64,000 bases of DNA from Methylovorus menthalis (GTDB taxonomy: Bacteria; Pseudomonadota; Gammaproteobacteria; Burkholderiales; Methylophilaceae). The DNA lies in contig NZ_JAJAQH010000005.1 of the NCBI RefSeq assembly GCF_020523625.1, positions 62,001 through 126,000 on the forward strand, in the 5' to 3' direction. A program made the translations under genes and the position numbers. Below the pieces are notes generated by a model. That model saw nothing but the letters and a program-made list of their open reading frames with translations. It searched no databases and was not told where the DNA came from. This document shows positions 1 to 8,577 of this stretch, one piece after another. How positions within the stretch are numbered: the first letter of the stretch is position 1; every line of letters begins with the position of its first letter.

Positions 1-2
1 AT

Positions 3-107
3 CTGAGCTCTGATGAATCGGTGAATTACGGTACGGTGGCCAAGGTCATGGCCGCTATCGAGCGGGCAGGGATTACCCGGCTGGCTGTATTAACCAACGC
101 AGAATAG
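3..107 (+). CDS. ExbD/TolR-like protein, C-terminal end (partial)
   Basis: Only the last 34 codons and the stop are inside the window. The readable tail (YGTVAKVMAAIERAGI then a short beta strand and a TAG stop) matches the C-terminal periplasmic domain of ExbD/TolR proteins, where a helix ending in 'AGI' precedes the final strand. ExbD works with ExbB and TonB to pass proton-motive force to outer-membrane receptors. It stops 13 bp before two ABC permease genes, and a TonB-dependent receptor lies about 8 kb downstream, so it may energise that receptor. The family call is moderately secure; the length and the upstream partner cannot be seen. Confidence 0.6.
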   Translation: MSSDESVNYGTVAKVMAAIERAGITRLAVLTNAE

Positions 108-120
108 CGGGCCCAGGCAA

Positions 121-927
121 ATGAGTATCGGTATTCGGGCCGCCATTGGCCTTAATCGTGTGGCCGGGCGCGTGCATTATCGCCAGCTCAAGCTGGCGGC
201 GTTTGTATCGCCCGTGCTGCTCTTGTTGGTGTGGGGCTGGGTCAGCCACCTGCAGCTGATCTCTCCGCAGTTGCTGGCATCGCCGCTGGAAGTGGCCGCC
301 ACGTTTGGCGAATTGCTGTCTTCGGGTGAGCTGCAGGAACATCTGACCAAAAGCCTGTCGCGGCTGACATTGGGCTACAGCATTGGTGCCTCTGCGGGCT
401 TGCTGTTTGGCATCCTGATGGCGCTCTCCCGAAACGTGGAAGCGCTGTGCGCGCCACTATTTCACGCCATACGCCAGATTCCCACTATCGCCTTGATCCC
501 AATTTTCATCCTGCTGCTGGGCGTGGATGAAAGCTTCAAGATCGCTATTGTCATCAAGGCCTCGTTCTTCACGGTGGCGCTGGCTGCCTATGAAGCCACC
601 AAGGGCGTGTCAGTGAACTACCTGGAAGTGGCGCGTGTGTACAAACTGCCCTGGACCACGCTGTATGGCAAGGTGATTATCCCGGCGATTTTCCCGCCGG
701 TGCTGACGGGTTTGCGCATTGCGTTTGCCCGCTCATGGACCGTGCTGGTCGCCGCCGAGTTGCTGGTGGCAGATAGTGGCCTGGGGCAGATGATGCAGAT
801 GGGCCGCGATATGTTCCGGCTGGATATTGTGCTGGTTGGGGTGGTGCTGACCGGGTTGATCGGTTTTTGCATTGATCGCAGTTTTAAGTGGGGTGAATCC
901 CATCTGGTGCGCTGGCGCGTTGCCTGA
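121..927 (+). CDS. ABC transporter permease, SsuC/TauC type
   Basis: Inner-membrane permease of 268 aa, the usual size for the nitrate/sulfonate/taurine permease family. About six hydrophobic segments can be read, starting near residues 25-45. The cytoplasmic EAA loop is present around residues 165-200 (EVARVYKLPW, then PAIFPPVLTGLRIAF), which contacts the ATPase subunit. The next gene is a second permease of the same family 13 bp downstream, so the pair could form a heterodimeric channel. No ATPase gene is visible; it is presumably upstream of the window. The surrounding genes point to an organosulfur substrate, but the substrate itself is an inference. Confidence 0.85.
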   Translation: MSIGIRAAIGLNRVAGRVHYRQLKLAAFVSPVLLLLVWGWVSHLQLISPQLLASPLEVAATFGELLSSGELQEHLTKSLSRLTLGYSIGASAGLLFGILMALSRNVEALCAPLFHAIRQIPTIALIPIFILLLGVDESFKIAIVIKASFFTVALAAYEATKGVSVNYLEVARVYKLPWTTLYGKVIIPAIFPPVLTGLRIAFARSWTVLVAAELLVADSGLGQMMQMGRDMFRLDIVLVGVVLTGLIGFCIDRSFKWGESHLVRWRVA

Positions 928-940
928 GGAGTTTGTAGTC

Positions 941-1735
941 ATGCGTTCAATTTCTTCTGTGTTGTCCAATCTGGGCCTGGGCCGTCGTGCGGTCGGACTT
1001 ATCTTGCCCATATTGCTGCTCTTGGGCTGGCAATATATGTCCACTCGTGGCGCCTCGTTTGCCTATGCCTTTTCGTCGATATCGCAAATGCAGGAGGCCC
1101 TGCGTGAGCTGATCGCCACTGGCGACCTGCAGGTCAATCTGGCGTCTAGTTTGCAGCGGGCACTGACCGGGCTCGCCATCGGCGGCACGTTTGGCCTGGT
1201 GCTGGGCGTTTCCATGGCCAGCTCCCGCATCATCGATACCTCGGTGGGGCCGCTGTACCATATCCTGCGTCAGGTGCCGCTCATGGGCCTGGTGCCGGTG
1301 TTCAGCCTGTGGCTGGGGAATGGCGATACCGCCAAGCTGTTTATTGTTTGCCTGTCGGCGTTTTTCCCGCTGGTGCTGGCCACCTATGAAAGCCTGCGCC
1401 AGGTTGATGGCAAATTTCTGGAAGTAGGCAATGTGCTCAAGTTGAGCCGTGCGCAGCAGTTCCGGCATATCCTGCTGCCCGCTGCCTTGCCCAATATCTT
1501 TACCGGCGTTTCGTTCGCGCTGGCCATGGCGTGGTTGTCTACCATCGGTAGCGAAATTCTGTTCAATGCCGGGGCTGGTCTGGGCAATCTGATGATGAAT
1601 GCCGAAATGGCCTCGCGCATGGATATCCTGGTGGTGGTGACCATACTGATCGGCGTGGTCGGATATCTGCTGACCTTTGTGCTGTATCGCATCACGGCCT
1701 ATCTTTTCCGCTGGCGCAAAGTCGCTAGCGAGTAG
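941..1735 (+). CDS. ABC transporter permease, SsuC/TauC type (second)
   Basis: Permease of 264 aa, paralogous to the preceding gene. The ATG at 941 is preferred because a GAGGA-type ribosome site lies just upstream, overlapping the stop region of the first permease; a longer reading would begin inside that gene. It has hydrophobic segments along its length and an EAA loop (EVGNVLKLSRAQQ, then LPAALPNIFTGVSFALA) near residues 155-190. The last 30 residues form a membrane segment followed by a basic tail. Two unequal permeases in one operon suggest a heterodimeric channel. Its likely role is import of a sulfonate or related sulfur compound. Confidence 0.85.
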   Translation: MRSISSVLSNLGLGRRAVGLILPILLLLGWQYMSTRGASFAYAFSSISQMQEALRELIATGDLQVNLASSLQRALTGLAIGGTFGLVLGVSMASSRIIDTSVGPLYHILRQVPLMGLVPVFSLWLGNGDTAKLFIVCLSAFFPLVLATYESLRQVDGKFLEVGNVLKLSRAQQFRHILLPAALPNIFTGVSFALAMAWLSTIGSEILFNAGAGLGNLMMNAEMASRMDILVVVTILIGVVGYLLTFVLYRITAYLFRWRKVASE

Positions 1736-1780
1736 GCCGCCTTCACAAGAACACCCGTCCCATAACAACAATAATTCGCC

Positions 1781-2812
1781 ATGACCTACACCACCGAGTT
1801 TACTTACACCCGCTCTCCTGTTCCCACGCCATTAGGGCTGGCGATACAACTGGGCCTGCTGGAGCGGGAGTTTGCCGGGGATATCCCACTGCGCTCGCTG
1901 ATTGAGTCGGACAAACCCTCTGACCTGGTCTCGCACTTTGACCACCGGCTGCCCAATCTCTTTCGTCAGGGCGGCAATACACCCGCCATCTGGGCCAAGG
2001 CCAATGGCAGTGACACCCGGGTGATCGGCATCAGCTGGACCGACGAATACCAGGCCATTATCACGCTCCCTGGCTCTGGCATACGTACCGCCAAGGATCT
2101 CAAAGGCCGCAAGGTTGGCATTCCCATCCACCAGATTGCCAGCGACTACAATCGCGCCGCGGCGCTACGGGCTTTTTATGTGGCGCTGGAGCAGGCAGGC
2201 CTGGGCCTGCGCGATATCGAGCTGGTTGAGCTGCCGGATTCTGCCTATATCACCGTGAATGATATTGATCGCCCCGGTGGCTGGGGCCATGCGCGACACG
2301 GCTATGTGAACGAAGTCTATGCCTTGGTGCGCGGGGAAGTGGAAGCCATCTACGTGAAGGATGTGCGGGGTGCCGAGATCACCCATCTCTTGGGCGCCCA
2401 TATCGTGTTTGATCTGGGCTTTCATCCCGACCCCTATATACGCGTGAGCAACTGCGCCCCGCGACCATTGACCGTCAATGCCGAGACCATTGAGCAATAT
2501 CCCGATGTGGTTGAGCGTTTTTTACGCCAGGTAGTGACTGCTGGCTTATGGGCAAAAAAGAACCGCGAAGAAAGCCTGCGCCTGATCGGTCATGAAACCG
2601 GCTGGTCTGAAGCCTGGCTTGATAAAGTGCTGGGCCCCGAGTTTCACCAGAACCTGGTGATTACCCTGAATCATCAGGTGATTGAAGGTCTCACGATTGC
2701 CAAGAAATTCCTGCTTGAGCATCACTTCATCGAGCAGGATATCGACATCGCTGCCTGGATTGACCCTCTGCCGCTGGAGCGGGCGCATGACAATGTACGA
2801 AGGATTGCCTGA
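1781..2812 (+). CDS. DszB/SsuA-like protein with Ser at the desulfinase Cys position
   Basis: A 343-aa protein of the periplasmic-binding-protein fold with no signal peptide, so it should be cytosolic. It aligns by eye with DszB, the 2'-hydroxybiphenyl-2-sulfinate desulfinase: YTRSPVPTP at residues 9-17, SHFDHRLPNLFRQGG at 51-65, and a C-terminal GLWAKK...FHQNL region. DszB uses Cys27, His60 and Arg70. Here the His (H52) and Arg (R62) are kept with the same spacing of ten, but the Cys is Ser12 (codon TCT). Replacing this Cys by Ser is known to inactivate DszB, so this copy may bind rather than cleave its ligand. It follows two SsuC-type permeases, and an automatic pipeline would probably call it a substrate-binding protein. 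Its paralogue at 3645-4670 has the Cys. Confidence 0.7.
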   Translation: MTYTTEFTYTRSPVPTPLGLAIQLGLLEREFAGDIPLRSLIESDKPSDLVSHFDHRLPNLFRQGGNTPAIWAKANGSDTRVIGISWTDEYQAIITLPGSGIRTAKDLKGRKVGIPIHQIASDYNRAAALRAFYVALEQAGLGLRDIELVELPDSAYITVNDIDRPGGWGHARHGYVNEVYALVRGEVEAIYVKDVRGAEITHLLGAHIVFDLGFHPDPYIRVSNCAPRPLTVNAETIEQYPDVVERFLRQVVTAGLWAKKNREESLRLIGHETGWSEAWLDKVLGPEFHQNLVITLNHQVIEGLTIAKKFLLEHHFIEQDIDIAAWIDPLPLERAHDNVRRIA

Positions 2813-2831
2813 TGGTGTAGAACATAAGTAA

Positions 2832-2862
2832 TAAAAAAGCCTGCATGTGCAGGCTTTTTTAT
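2832..2862. terminator. Bidirectional rho-independent terminator
   Basis: AAAAAAGCCTGCATGTGCAGGCTTTTTT is an almost perfect stem with A-runs on one side and T-runs on the other. It lies between the converging stops of the DszB-like gene and the peroxiredoxin gene, so it can end transcription from both. Confidence 0.85.
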
Positions 2863-2880
2863 TACCGGATGTAGCGTGTG

Positions 2881-3522
2881 TTATTTGTTGGGCTGTGGTG
2901 TCAGGCGCAGATAAGGTCTGACGGTTTTAAAGCCTTTGGGGAATTTGGCCTTGAGGATATCGGGGTCCGTGAGCGAAGGCACGATGACCACATCTTCGCC
3001 GTCTTTCCAGTTAGCGGGGGTTGCTACGCTATGGTATTCGGTCAGTTGCAGCGAATCGATCACGCGCAGGATTTCATCAAAGTTGCGGCCGGTGCTGGCG
3101 GGGTAGGTGATGGTGAGGCGTATCTTTTTATGCGGGTCGATGACGAATACCGAGCGCACGGTGGCGGTTGCGCTGGCATTGGGGTGAATAAGGTCGTACA
3201 GGGTGGACACCTTGCGATCGGCATCGGCCAGGATAGGGAAGTTGACCGTGGTGCCCTGGGTCTCGTTGATGTCCTTGATCCAGCCATGGTGAGATTCGAC
3301 TGGGTCAACGGAAAGCGCCAACACTTTGACATTGCGCTTCTTGAATTCTTCGGCGAGTTTGGCGGTGGCACCGAGTTCGGTGGTGCACACGGGGGTGTAA
3401 TCGGCCGGATGTGAAAAGAGGATGCCCCAGCTGTCGCCCAGCCATTCATGGAATGCGATGGGGCCTATGCTGGAGTCCTGCGTAAAGTCGGGGGCGGTAT
3501 CGCCCAGTTTGAGAGAAGCCAT
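2881..3522 (-). CDS. lsfA: 1-Cys peroxiredoxin (Prx6/LsfA type)
   Basis: Thiol peroxidase of 213 aa that reduces hydrogen peroxide and organic peroxides. The peroxidatic Cys is in PADYTPVCTTE near residue 46, followed by the Prx6-type sequence SVDPVESHHGWIKDI and a C-terminal domain (RVIDSLQLTEYHSVATPANW). There is no resolving Cys of the 2-Cys type. The start has an AGGAGG ribosome site. In pseudomonads the homologue LsfA is induced by sulfate starvation and lies near sulfonate genes, which fits its place between two DszB-like genes; flavin monooxygenases leak peroxide and would need such an enzyme. The family call is firm; the gene symbol rests on context. Confidence 0.88.
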   Translation of the reverse strand: MASLKLGDTAPDFTQDSSIGPIAFHEWLGDSWGILFSHPADYTPVCTTELGATAKLAEEFKKRNVKVLALSVDPVESHHGWIKDINETQGTTVNFPILADADRKVSTLYDLIHPNASATATVRSVFVIDPHKKIRLTITYPASTGRNFDEILRVIDSLQLTEYHSVATPANWKDGEDVVIVPSLTDPDILKAKFPKGFKTVRPYLRLTPQPNK

Positions 3523-3644
3523 TCATACCTCCTGATATTTTCAAGGTGAAACCGGCACCGCCCCGAAGGGCAAGTGCCAGATAAACTAACGGGATGATTA
3601 AATACAGTAATTCCGTATTGAATCGATATCAAGTGGAGTGTGGA

Positions 3645-4670
3645 TCATGCGGCTTTTTGCTTGCGGGTACGCAACAGTTCGTCCAGTGGACCAGGCGCGA
3701 TCCACTCTGTCACGTCAAAATTCGATTTTAGGTAGCCCCATTTGAACAGGAAATCCTTGTAGGCACTAAGGCCGGCAATGGAAAGATCATCCAGCGAGGT
3801 CCCTTGCTTGAGATGGATATCGTTGCCGTAGGCTTTGCGTACCCATTCGTCCTTCGAGTGGGATTCCTTGGCAATGTAGCTCACGGTGTCAGCTTCATGC
3901 GCGGCAGCCCAGTCGGCGACATCCAGAATCTTGCTGAGGAAGCGCACTACGAGGTCTGGGCGCTCTTGCAAGAGGGCGTTGTCGACGGTAATCGGACGCG
4001 GCGCGCTGTTGTTGGCACGGGCGATAGGATCGGGGTGGTTGCGTACATCATAGAGCGTGGTCACGCCATGCTTGTGGGCTTCTTCCACGCCGCGCGCGCC
4101 CTTGACGTAGATGGCATCGACCTTGCCGGCTTTCAGGGCTTCAAACTCGGTGGCATAAGGCGTGTGGTTGGATGTCCAGCCCACGCCAGCGCCGCCCTGT
4201 GGCACGGGTAGGTCTACAAATACGATATCGTCGGCGCTCAGGCCTGCGGCTTCGAGCGAAACGACAATGCCGCGCAGCGCGCTGGCGCGTTGATGGTCGA
4301 TGCTGATGTTGTTAAGTGGCAATGCAATGCGCTTGCCTTTCAGTTCGGCCACGCTGGTGATGCCGGAGTCGGGCAGGGTGACCACCAGCTGCGCTTCATC
4401 CACCCAGTTAAGGCCGATGACGCGGGTATCGGTGCCATTGGCACGCGCCCAGATGGCAGGCACGCTACCGCCCTGGCGGAAGGAGTGTGGCAGGCGATGG
4501 TCGTAGTGAGACTCGCGCAGATCGGCGTCCGTCACTTCCTGCAGGGTTTTGATGGTGATGTGGTCAGGGGCGAATTCCTGGGCAAACCAGTTTTCGCGCG
4601 CGGCCAGGCCCAGGGGGGTAGGCACCGGGCAGCGGGTGTACCAGATGCTATCGATAGCGGTAACAGACAT
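3645..4670 (-). CDS. DszB-like sulfinate desulfinase with intact Cys-His-Arg set
   Basis: A 341-aa protein without a signal peptide, related to the protein at 1781-2812 along its whole length. The N-terminal motif is YTRCPVPTP with Cys14, and the second motif is SHYDHRLPHSFRQGG with His55 and Arg65. These match DszB Cys27, His60 and Arg70, including the ten-residue spacing and the following GG. DszB hydrolyses an aryl sulfinate to a phenol and sulfite. A desulfinase reaction is therefore plausible here, but the substrate is unknown and the overall similarity is distant. It has a GAGGAG ribosome site and a possible sigma-54 promoter about 67 bp upstream, and the peroxiredoxin gene follows 122 bp downstream. 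The alternative reading is an SsuA-type binding protein, which the lack of a leader argues against. Confidence 0.7.
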   Translation of the reverse strand: MSVTAIDSIWYTRCPVPTPLGLAARENWFAQEFAPDHITIKTLQEVTDADLRESHYDHRLPHSFRQGGSVPAIWARANGTDTRVIGLNWVDEAQLVVTLPDSGITSVAELKGKRIALPLNNISIDHQRASALRGIVVSLEAAGLSADDIVFVDLPVPQGGAGVGWTSNHTPYATEFEALKAGKVDAIYVKGARGVEEAHKHGVTTLYDVRNHPDPIARANNSAPRPITVDNALLQERPDLVVRFLSKILDVADWAAAHEADTVSYIAKESHSKDEWVRKAYGNDIHLKQGTSLDDLSIAGLSAYKDFLFKWGYLKSNFDVTEWIAPGPLDELLRTRKQKAA

Positions 4671-4735
4671 GAGAGCTCCTCGTGATAAAGATGCGTAGTT
4701 AAAAGATCAATACATGGAAATACGTGACAGGTATT

Positions 4736-4751
4736 TGCAGTATCCATACCA
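4736..4751 (-). promoter_or_regulatory. Possible sigma-54 promoter (weak match)
   Basis: On the minus strand TGGTATGGATACTGCA has the invariant GG-N10-GC spacing but only part of the TGGCAC element. It would start a transcript about 55 nt upstream of the DszB-like gene. It is listed because three better matches occur in the same island. Confidence 0.35.
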
Positions 4752-4872
4752 GCGCGTGACAGGCCTAGCGTAAAAATATTGTCTATGTAAATCAATGTCT
4801 TGGTTTGAATTATTGGCGCATGCCGCTGTTGCAGTGACTCGCACTCAACAGGCGGCATGGCAGTTCTGCTTC

Positions 4873-6732
4873 CTAGGCAACAGAGCGCAAGCCGTCAGGC
4901 TCGGGTACTGAGGCTTCTTCATAAGCTTTATAGAGCTGACTATAGGCACCGCCCTTGGCGATCAGGGTGCTGTGGTTGCCGATTTCCTTCACTTCGCCAT
5001 TCCAGATCACGGCAATGCGGTCGGCATCGCGGATGGTGGCGAGACGGTGGGCAATCACAATGGCGGTGCGGCCTTCGCACAGGCGACGGAAGGCCACTTG
5101 CACGCGGCGTTCGGTATGAATGTCTACCGCCGAGGTGGCTTCATCCAGCACCAATACTGATGGGTTGCCCAGATAGGCGCGCACCAGGCACACCAGCTGA
5201 CGCTGGCCATGGCTGAGGAAGGTTCCGAGCGGCCCGACTTCGGTCTGGTAACCCTGTGGCAATCGTTCCAGCACTTCATCCGCCCCCAGATCACGGGCGG
5301 CCCGAATCAGGTCTTCATTGCTGAAGTCAGGCGCCGCCAGCCGCAGGTTGTGCAACACGCTGCCAGAAAACAGCACGTTATCCTGCAGCACAACGCCCAC
5401 CTTGCGACGCAATACCTGTTGCGGGTACTCGCGCACGTCCACATCGTCCAGCAAGACGGCACCGCCCTGTACTTCATAAAAGCGCGTCAGCAATTGCACC
5501 AGCGTGCTTTTGCCATGGCCGGTCGGGCCGACGATGGCCAGTACTTCACCTGCCGCCACCTGCAGGTTGAGATGGCGGATCACCGGGCGGCTGCCATCCT
5601 GCTGGTAGCCAAACAGCACATCGCGAAACTCCACGCTGCCGCGTGGCAGCAAGGGGTTGCGGGGGGTCGCCGGATCATTGATTTCGGGCTCGGTATCCAG
5701 CATGAGAAAAATCCGCTGGGCCGACGAGGCGCCCGAGGTGTAGCGTTCCAAGAGCTCATTCAGCTCCTGCAGAGGCCCCAGGAAAAGATGCACATAGAAC
5801 AGACTCTGGGCGAGCTGGCCCACTGTCATTTCGTGCTGGGCAATGCCCAGGCCACCGGCGAGCAGCAGGGCGGCCTGCCCCACGGTGCTGAGCAGCTGCG
5901 TGGTCGGCAGGAACCAGCCCGTGCGGATATTGCCCTTGACCAGCGTATGGTTGAAGTCATATACCAGCGCGCTGTAACGCGCTTCGTTGGCGTCTTCCTG
6001 TACCGTTTGCTTGATGATGCGCACGCCGGAAACAGTCTCCACCAAGTGCGCGGTAAACCGCGCGCGGGCTTCGGCCACACGCGCCCAGTTGTGTTCCGAA
6101 ATGCGCTTGAACAGCCAGGTGCCCAGGATCAGCAATGGCGTGATACTGGCGAGGGCCAGCAGCAGCTTGGGCGAAATCCACCACAGGGCAAACGCCGCGC
6201 CCACCAGGCGCAGCACCGCAGACAGCAGCTCGGGCGGCCCCTGAATCAGCAGAGGTTCCAGCGCATCCACATCGCGGTCGGCGCGCGAGATGATGCGCCC
6301 GGCCTTGGTGCTATCAAAGTAGCGGATGCTGAGCGCCTGAATATGACGGAACACCCGTACACGCAGGCCGTTCAGAATATGGATGGCCGTGGAACCCGCC
6401 AGGTATTGTGAAACGGCGGCGAAGGCAAAGCGCAGTGCCCAGGTCAGGCCCATGCCCAGTGCCATCCATACCAGCAGCGGTGTATTCAGTACCAGCCCTT
6501 TGGCCGTCTGGATAAAACCGTGATCGATGACTTGGCCAACAAACCATGGCCGCAAAAAGATAATGCCGACCAGCACCACCTCAATGCCGATAATGGCGGC
6601 GATACGGCCTTTATACGGTGCCAGCAGCGGTAACAAACGCCAGAACATATTGCGGTCCAGGCTCTTTTTGGCGAGCTTTTGCTCCAGCTCAATGTCATTC
6701 AGGGCGCGCTCTTGGCGCAGGGACTCAGCCAT
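4873..6732 (-). CDS. ABC transporter half with fused membrane and ATPase domains (catalytic half)
   Basis: A 619-aa inner-membrane protein. An exporter-fold membrane domain (about residues 30-340) is followed by a nucleotide-binding domain. The ATPase motifs are Walker A GPTGHGKST, Walker B VLVLDEATSA with the catalytic Glu, switch His in IAHRLAT, and a deviating signature LSHGQ in place of LSGGQ. The upstream gene overlaps by 8 bp and has the complementary defects, so the two should form a heterodimer with one hydrolysing site. The operon begins with a TonB-dependent receptor. YbtPQ/IrtAB-type importers share this fold, so import of the receptor's substrate is as possible as export of a product or drug. 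The name can only be general. Confidence 0.85.
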   Translation of the reverse strand: MAESLRQERALNDIELEQKLAKKSLDRNMFWRLLPLLAPYKGRIAAIIGIEVVLVGIIFLRPWFVGQVIDHGFIQTAKGLVLNTPLLVWMALGMGLTWALRFAFAAVSQYLAGSTAIHILNGLRVRVFRHIQALSIRYFDSTKAGRIISRADRDVDALEPLLIQGPPELLSAVLRLVGAAFALWWISPKLLLALASITPLLILGTWLFKRISEHNWARVAEARARFTAHLVETVSGVRIIKQTVQEDANEARYSALVYDFNHTLVKGNIRTGWFLPTTQLLSTVGQAALLLAGGLGIAQHEMTVGQLAQSLFYVHLFLGPLQELNELLERYTSGASSAQRIFLMLDTEPEINDPATPRNPLLPRGSVEFRDVLFGYQQDGSRPVIRHLNLQVAAGEVLAIVGPTGHGKSTLVQLLTRFYEVQGGAVLLDDVDVREYPQQVLRRKVGVVLQDNVLFSGSVLHNLRLAAPDFSNEDLIRAARDLGADEVLERLPQGYQTEVGPLGTFLSHGQRQLVCLVRAYLGNPSVLVLDEATSAVDIHTERRVQVAFRRLCEGRTAIVIAHRLATIRDADRIAVIWNGEVKEIGNHSTLIAKGGAYSQLYKAYEEASVPEPDGLRSVA

Positions 6733-8509
6733 GATGGACTCCTACCAGTTCGCGATATTCCGCATGATGTTCAAGCAAATGGGTGTGCTGGCCTTCGGCG
6801 ACGATACGGCCTTTGTCCAGCACGGCGACGCGGTCTGCCAGCAGAATGGTGGATAGCTTGCTGGCAATCAGCAGCACGGTCACGGCCTGGCCGCTGGCAT
6901 CGCGCAGACCGCGAATGTTATCCAGTACGCGGCGTTCGGTAAGCGCATCCAGTGCACTGGTGGAATCGTCCAGAATCAGGATGCTGGGGTGTGCCAGGAA
7001 GGCGCGGGCCAGGCTGATGCGCTGGCGCTGGCCGCCAGATAGCGTGATGCCCCGATCACCGATGCGGGTCTGCAAGCCATCCGTCAAGGATTCCAGCACA
7101 TCGCGGGCGGCCGCCAGCTCCAGCGCTTCCAGCAACTCTGCTTCGCTGGCATGGGGTCTTGCCAGACGCAGGTTGGCTTCCAGCGTGTCAGAAAACAGAA
7201 AACTTTCTTGCGGTACGACATGGATGCGTCGCCGCAACTCATCGAGCCGGAATTGGTGTACGTTTTGCCACCCGGACGATGCGGAGCCGATATCCACGCT
7301 GCCATGGTTTGCATCCAGCAGTCTTGGCAGCAGGGCGGCCAGCGTGCTTTTGCCCGAGCCGGTAATGCCAACCAGCGCCAGGATTTCCCCCGGGGCGGCA
7401 CTTAAATGGCAATGCTGCAAAATAGCGTTGCCACCGGCGGCTTGCACGGTGACATCTTGCAAACGGAAACCCAGGGCGGCCTTGGGCACGGAGCCCTCAC
7501 CGCCGACAATGGTGGGCGATTCGTCCAGCAGCTCCCAGATACGGCCGGCAGAAGAGCGGGCATCGGCAAATACCTGCATCACGCGACCAATAGGCTCAAT
7601 GCGAAAGATCAGGGTATTGGCAACCAGCAGGGAGGCAATGAGCGCACCGACTTCCAGCTGACCTTGCTGGATCAGCCAGGCACCAAAGCCCAGAATCCAG
7701 ACCTGGGAAAGCGCGACCAGCGTTTGCGGCAGTGGCGTGTGGACGGCGGCATAAGCCAGCGCGGTGTGGGCATGGCGCACAAAGGTCTGCACAAACCCTT
7801 CAAAAGCGCCAACACGCGAGGACTCCAGGGCAAACGCCTTGATCACGCGCACCCCGTTAATCCCCTCGCTCAACTCCTGGTTAACCTGGTCATACGCTTG
7901 GCCCACAGCGCGATCCAGCGTGACCAGTTGATCGGTCTGGCGAATGAAAATGGCAATGCCTGCCAGCACGAAAGTCAGCGTGCCCAGGCCCAGCCATACG
8001 TTGTAAAGGCAGAGCAGGCTGATCGATACCAGTATCCACACGCTGGCCTCAAATACCTGGCGCCAGAAGTTGATCAGCGCATCGCGCACCTTGTCGGCAT
8101 CGCGTGTGGTGCGGGTAACCATTTCACCTACGCCATGCTGCAGGTGATAGGCAAGGTCCAGGCGCTGCACCTGCACCAGAATACGCTCACGCAGCAGGGA
8201 CAGGAGATCCTGGCCGATGATCAGCGACAGCACTCCGGCAAAGTATTGCAGGATGCCGCGGCCAACGGCGACGGCGATGATGATGGCGATCCAGTGCCAG
8301 GCCACGGCAAGATCATAGCGACCATCCGGCAGGAGCTTGATCGCTGTACCGTCATGCACGGCCTGCACGGCTTGGCCAATCAGCCAGAGCTGCCATGCCA
8401 TGGCGGCATTCACCAGTAAAAACAGAATGGCGGTCAGGCTGAAGCGCCATGGCATGGTGCGATAAAGCCACAGGCAACGCAGCAGCGGGTGTGTGGGGGA
8501 GATGGACAT
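6725..8509 (-). CDS. ABC transporter half with fused membrane and ATPase domains (degenerate-site half)
   Basis: A 594-aa membrane-ATPase fusion. The ATG at 8509 is chosen because GAGG lies six bases upstream; an ATG at 8521 would add four residues. The signature is canonical (LSGGQRQR) and Walker A is intact (GITGSGKST). However, Walker B ends LILDDSTSA, with Asp in place of the catalytic Glu, and the switch region reads IASKLST, lacking His. Its own ATP site is therefore expected to bind but hardly hydrolyse ATP. Together with the LSHGQ of its partner, this is the standard asymmetry of heterodimeric ABC proteins. It lies 68 bp downstream of the TonB-dependent receptor gene, in the same direction. 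Confidence 0.85.
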   Translation of the reverse strand: MSISPTHPLLRCLWLYRTMPWRFSLTAILFLLVNAAMAWQLWLIGQAVQAVHDGTAIKLLPDGRYDLAVAWHWIAIIIAVAVGRGILQYFAGVLSLIIGQDLLSLLRERILVQVQRLDLAYHLQHGVGEMVTRTTRDADKVRDALINFWRQVFEASVWILVSISLLCLYNVWLGLGTLTFVLAGIAIFIRQTDQLVTLDRAVGQAYDQVNQELSEGINGVRVIKAFALESSRVGAFEGFVQTFVRHAHTALAYAAVHTPLPQTLVALSQVWILGFGAWLIQQGQLEVGALIASLLVANTLIFRIEPIGRVMQVFADARSSAGRIWELLDESPTIVGGEGSVPKAALGFRLQDVTVQAAGGNAILQHCHLSAAPGEILALVGITGSGKSTLAALLPRLLDANHGSVDIGSASSGWQNVHQFRLDELRRRIHVVPQESFLFSDTLEANLRLARPHASEAELLEALELAAARDVLESLTDGLQTRIGDRGITLSGGQRQRISLARAFLAHPSILILDDSTSALDALTERRVLDNIRGLRDASGQAVTVLLIASKLSTILLADRVAVLDKGRIVAEGQHTHLLEHHAEYRELVGVHHG

Positions 8510-8577
8510 AATGCCTCGCATAAACGTAAAAAGCGGATACCCGGCACGTGGCCGGATATCCGCTACAGGGGCTCTGT

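Noticed and set aside
5209-8419. Long antisense frames within the ABC transporter genes
   Set aside because: Both opposite-strand proteins have complete ATPase motifs; the antisense products are low-complexity His/Gln-rich shadows.
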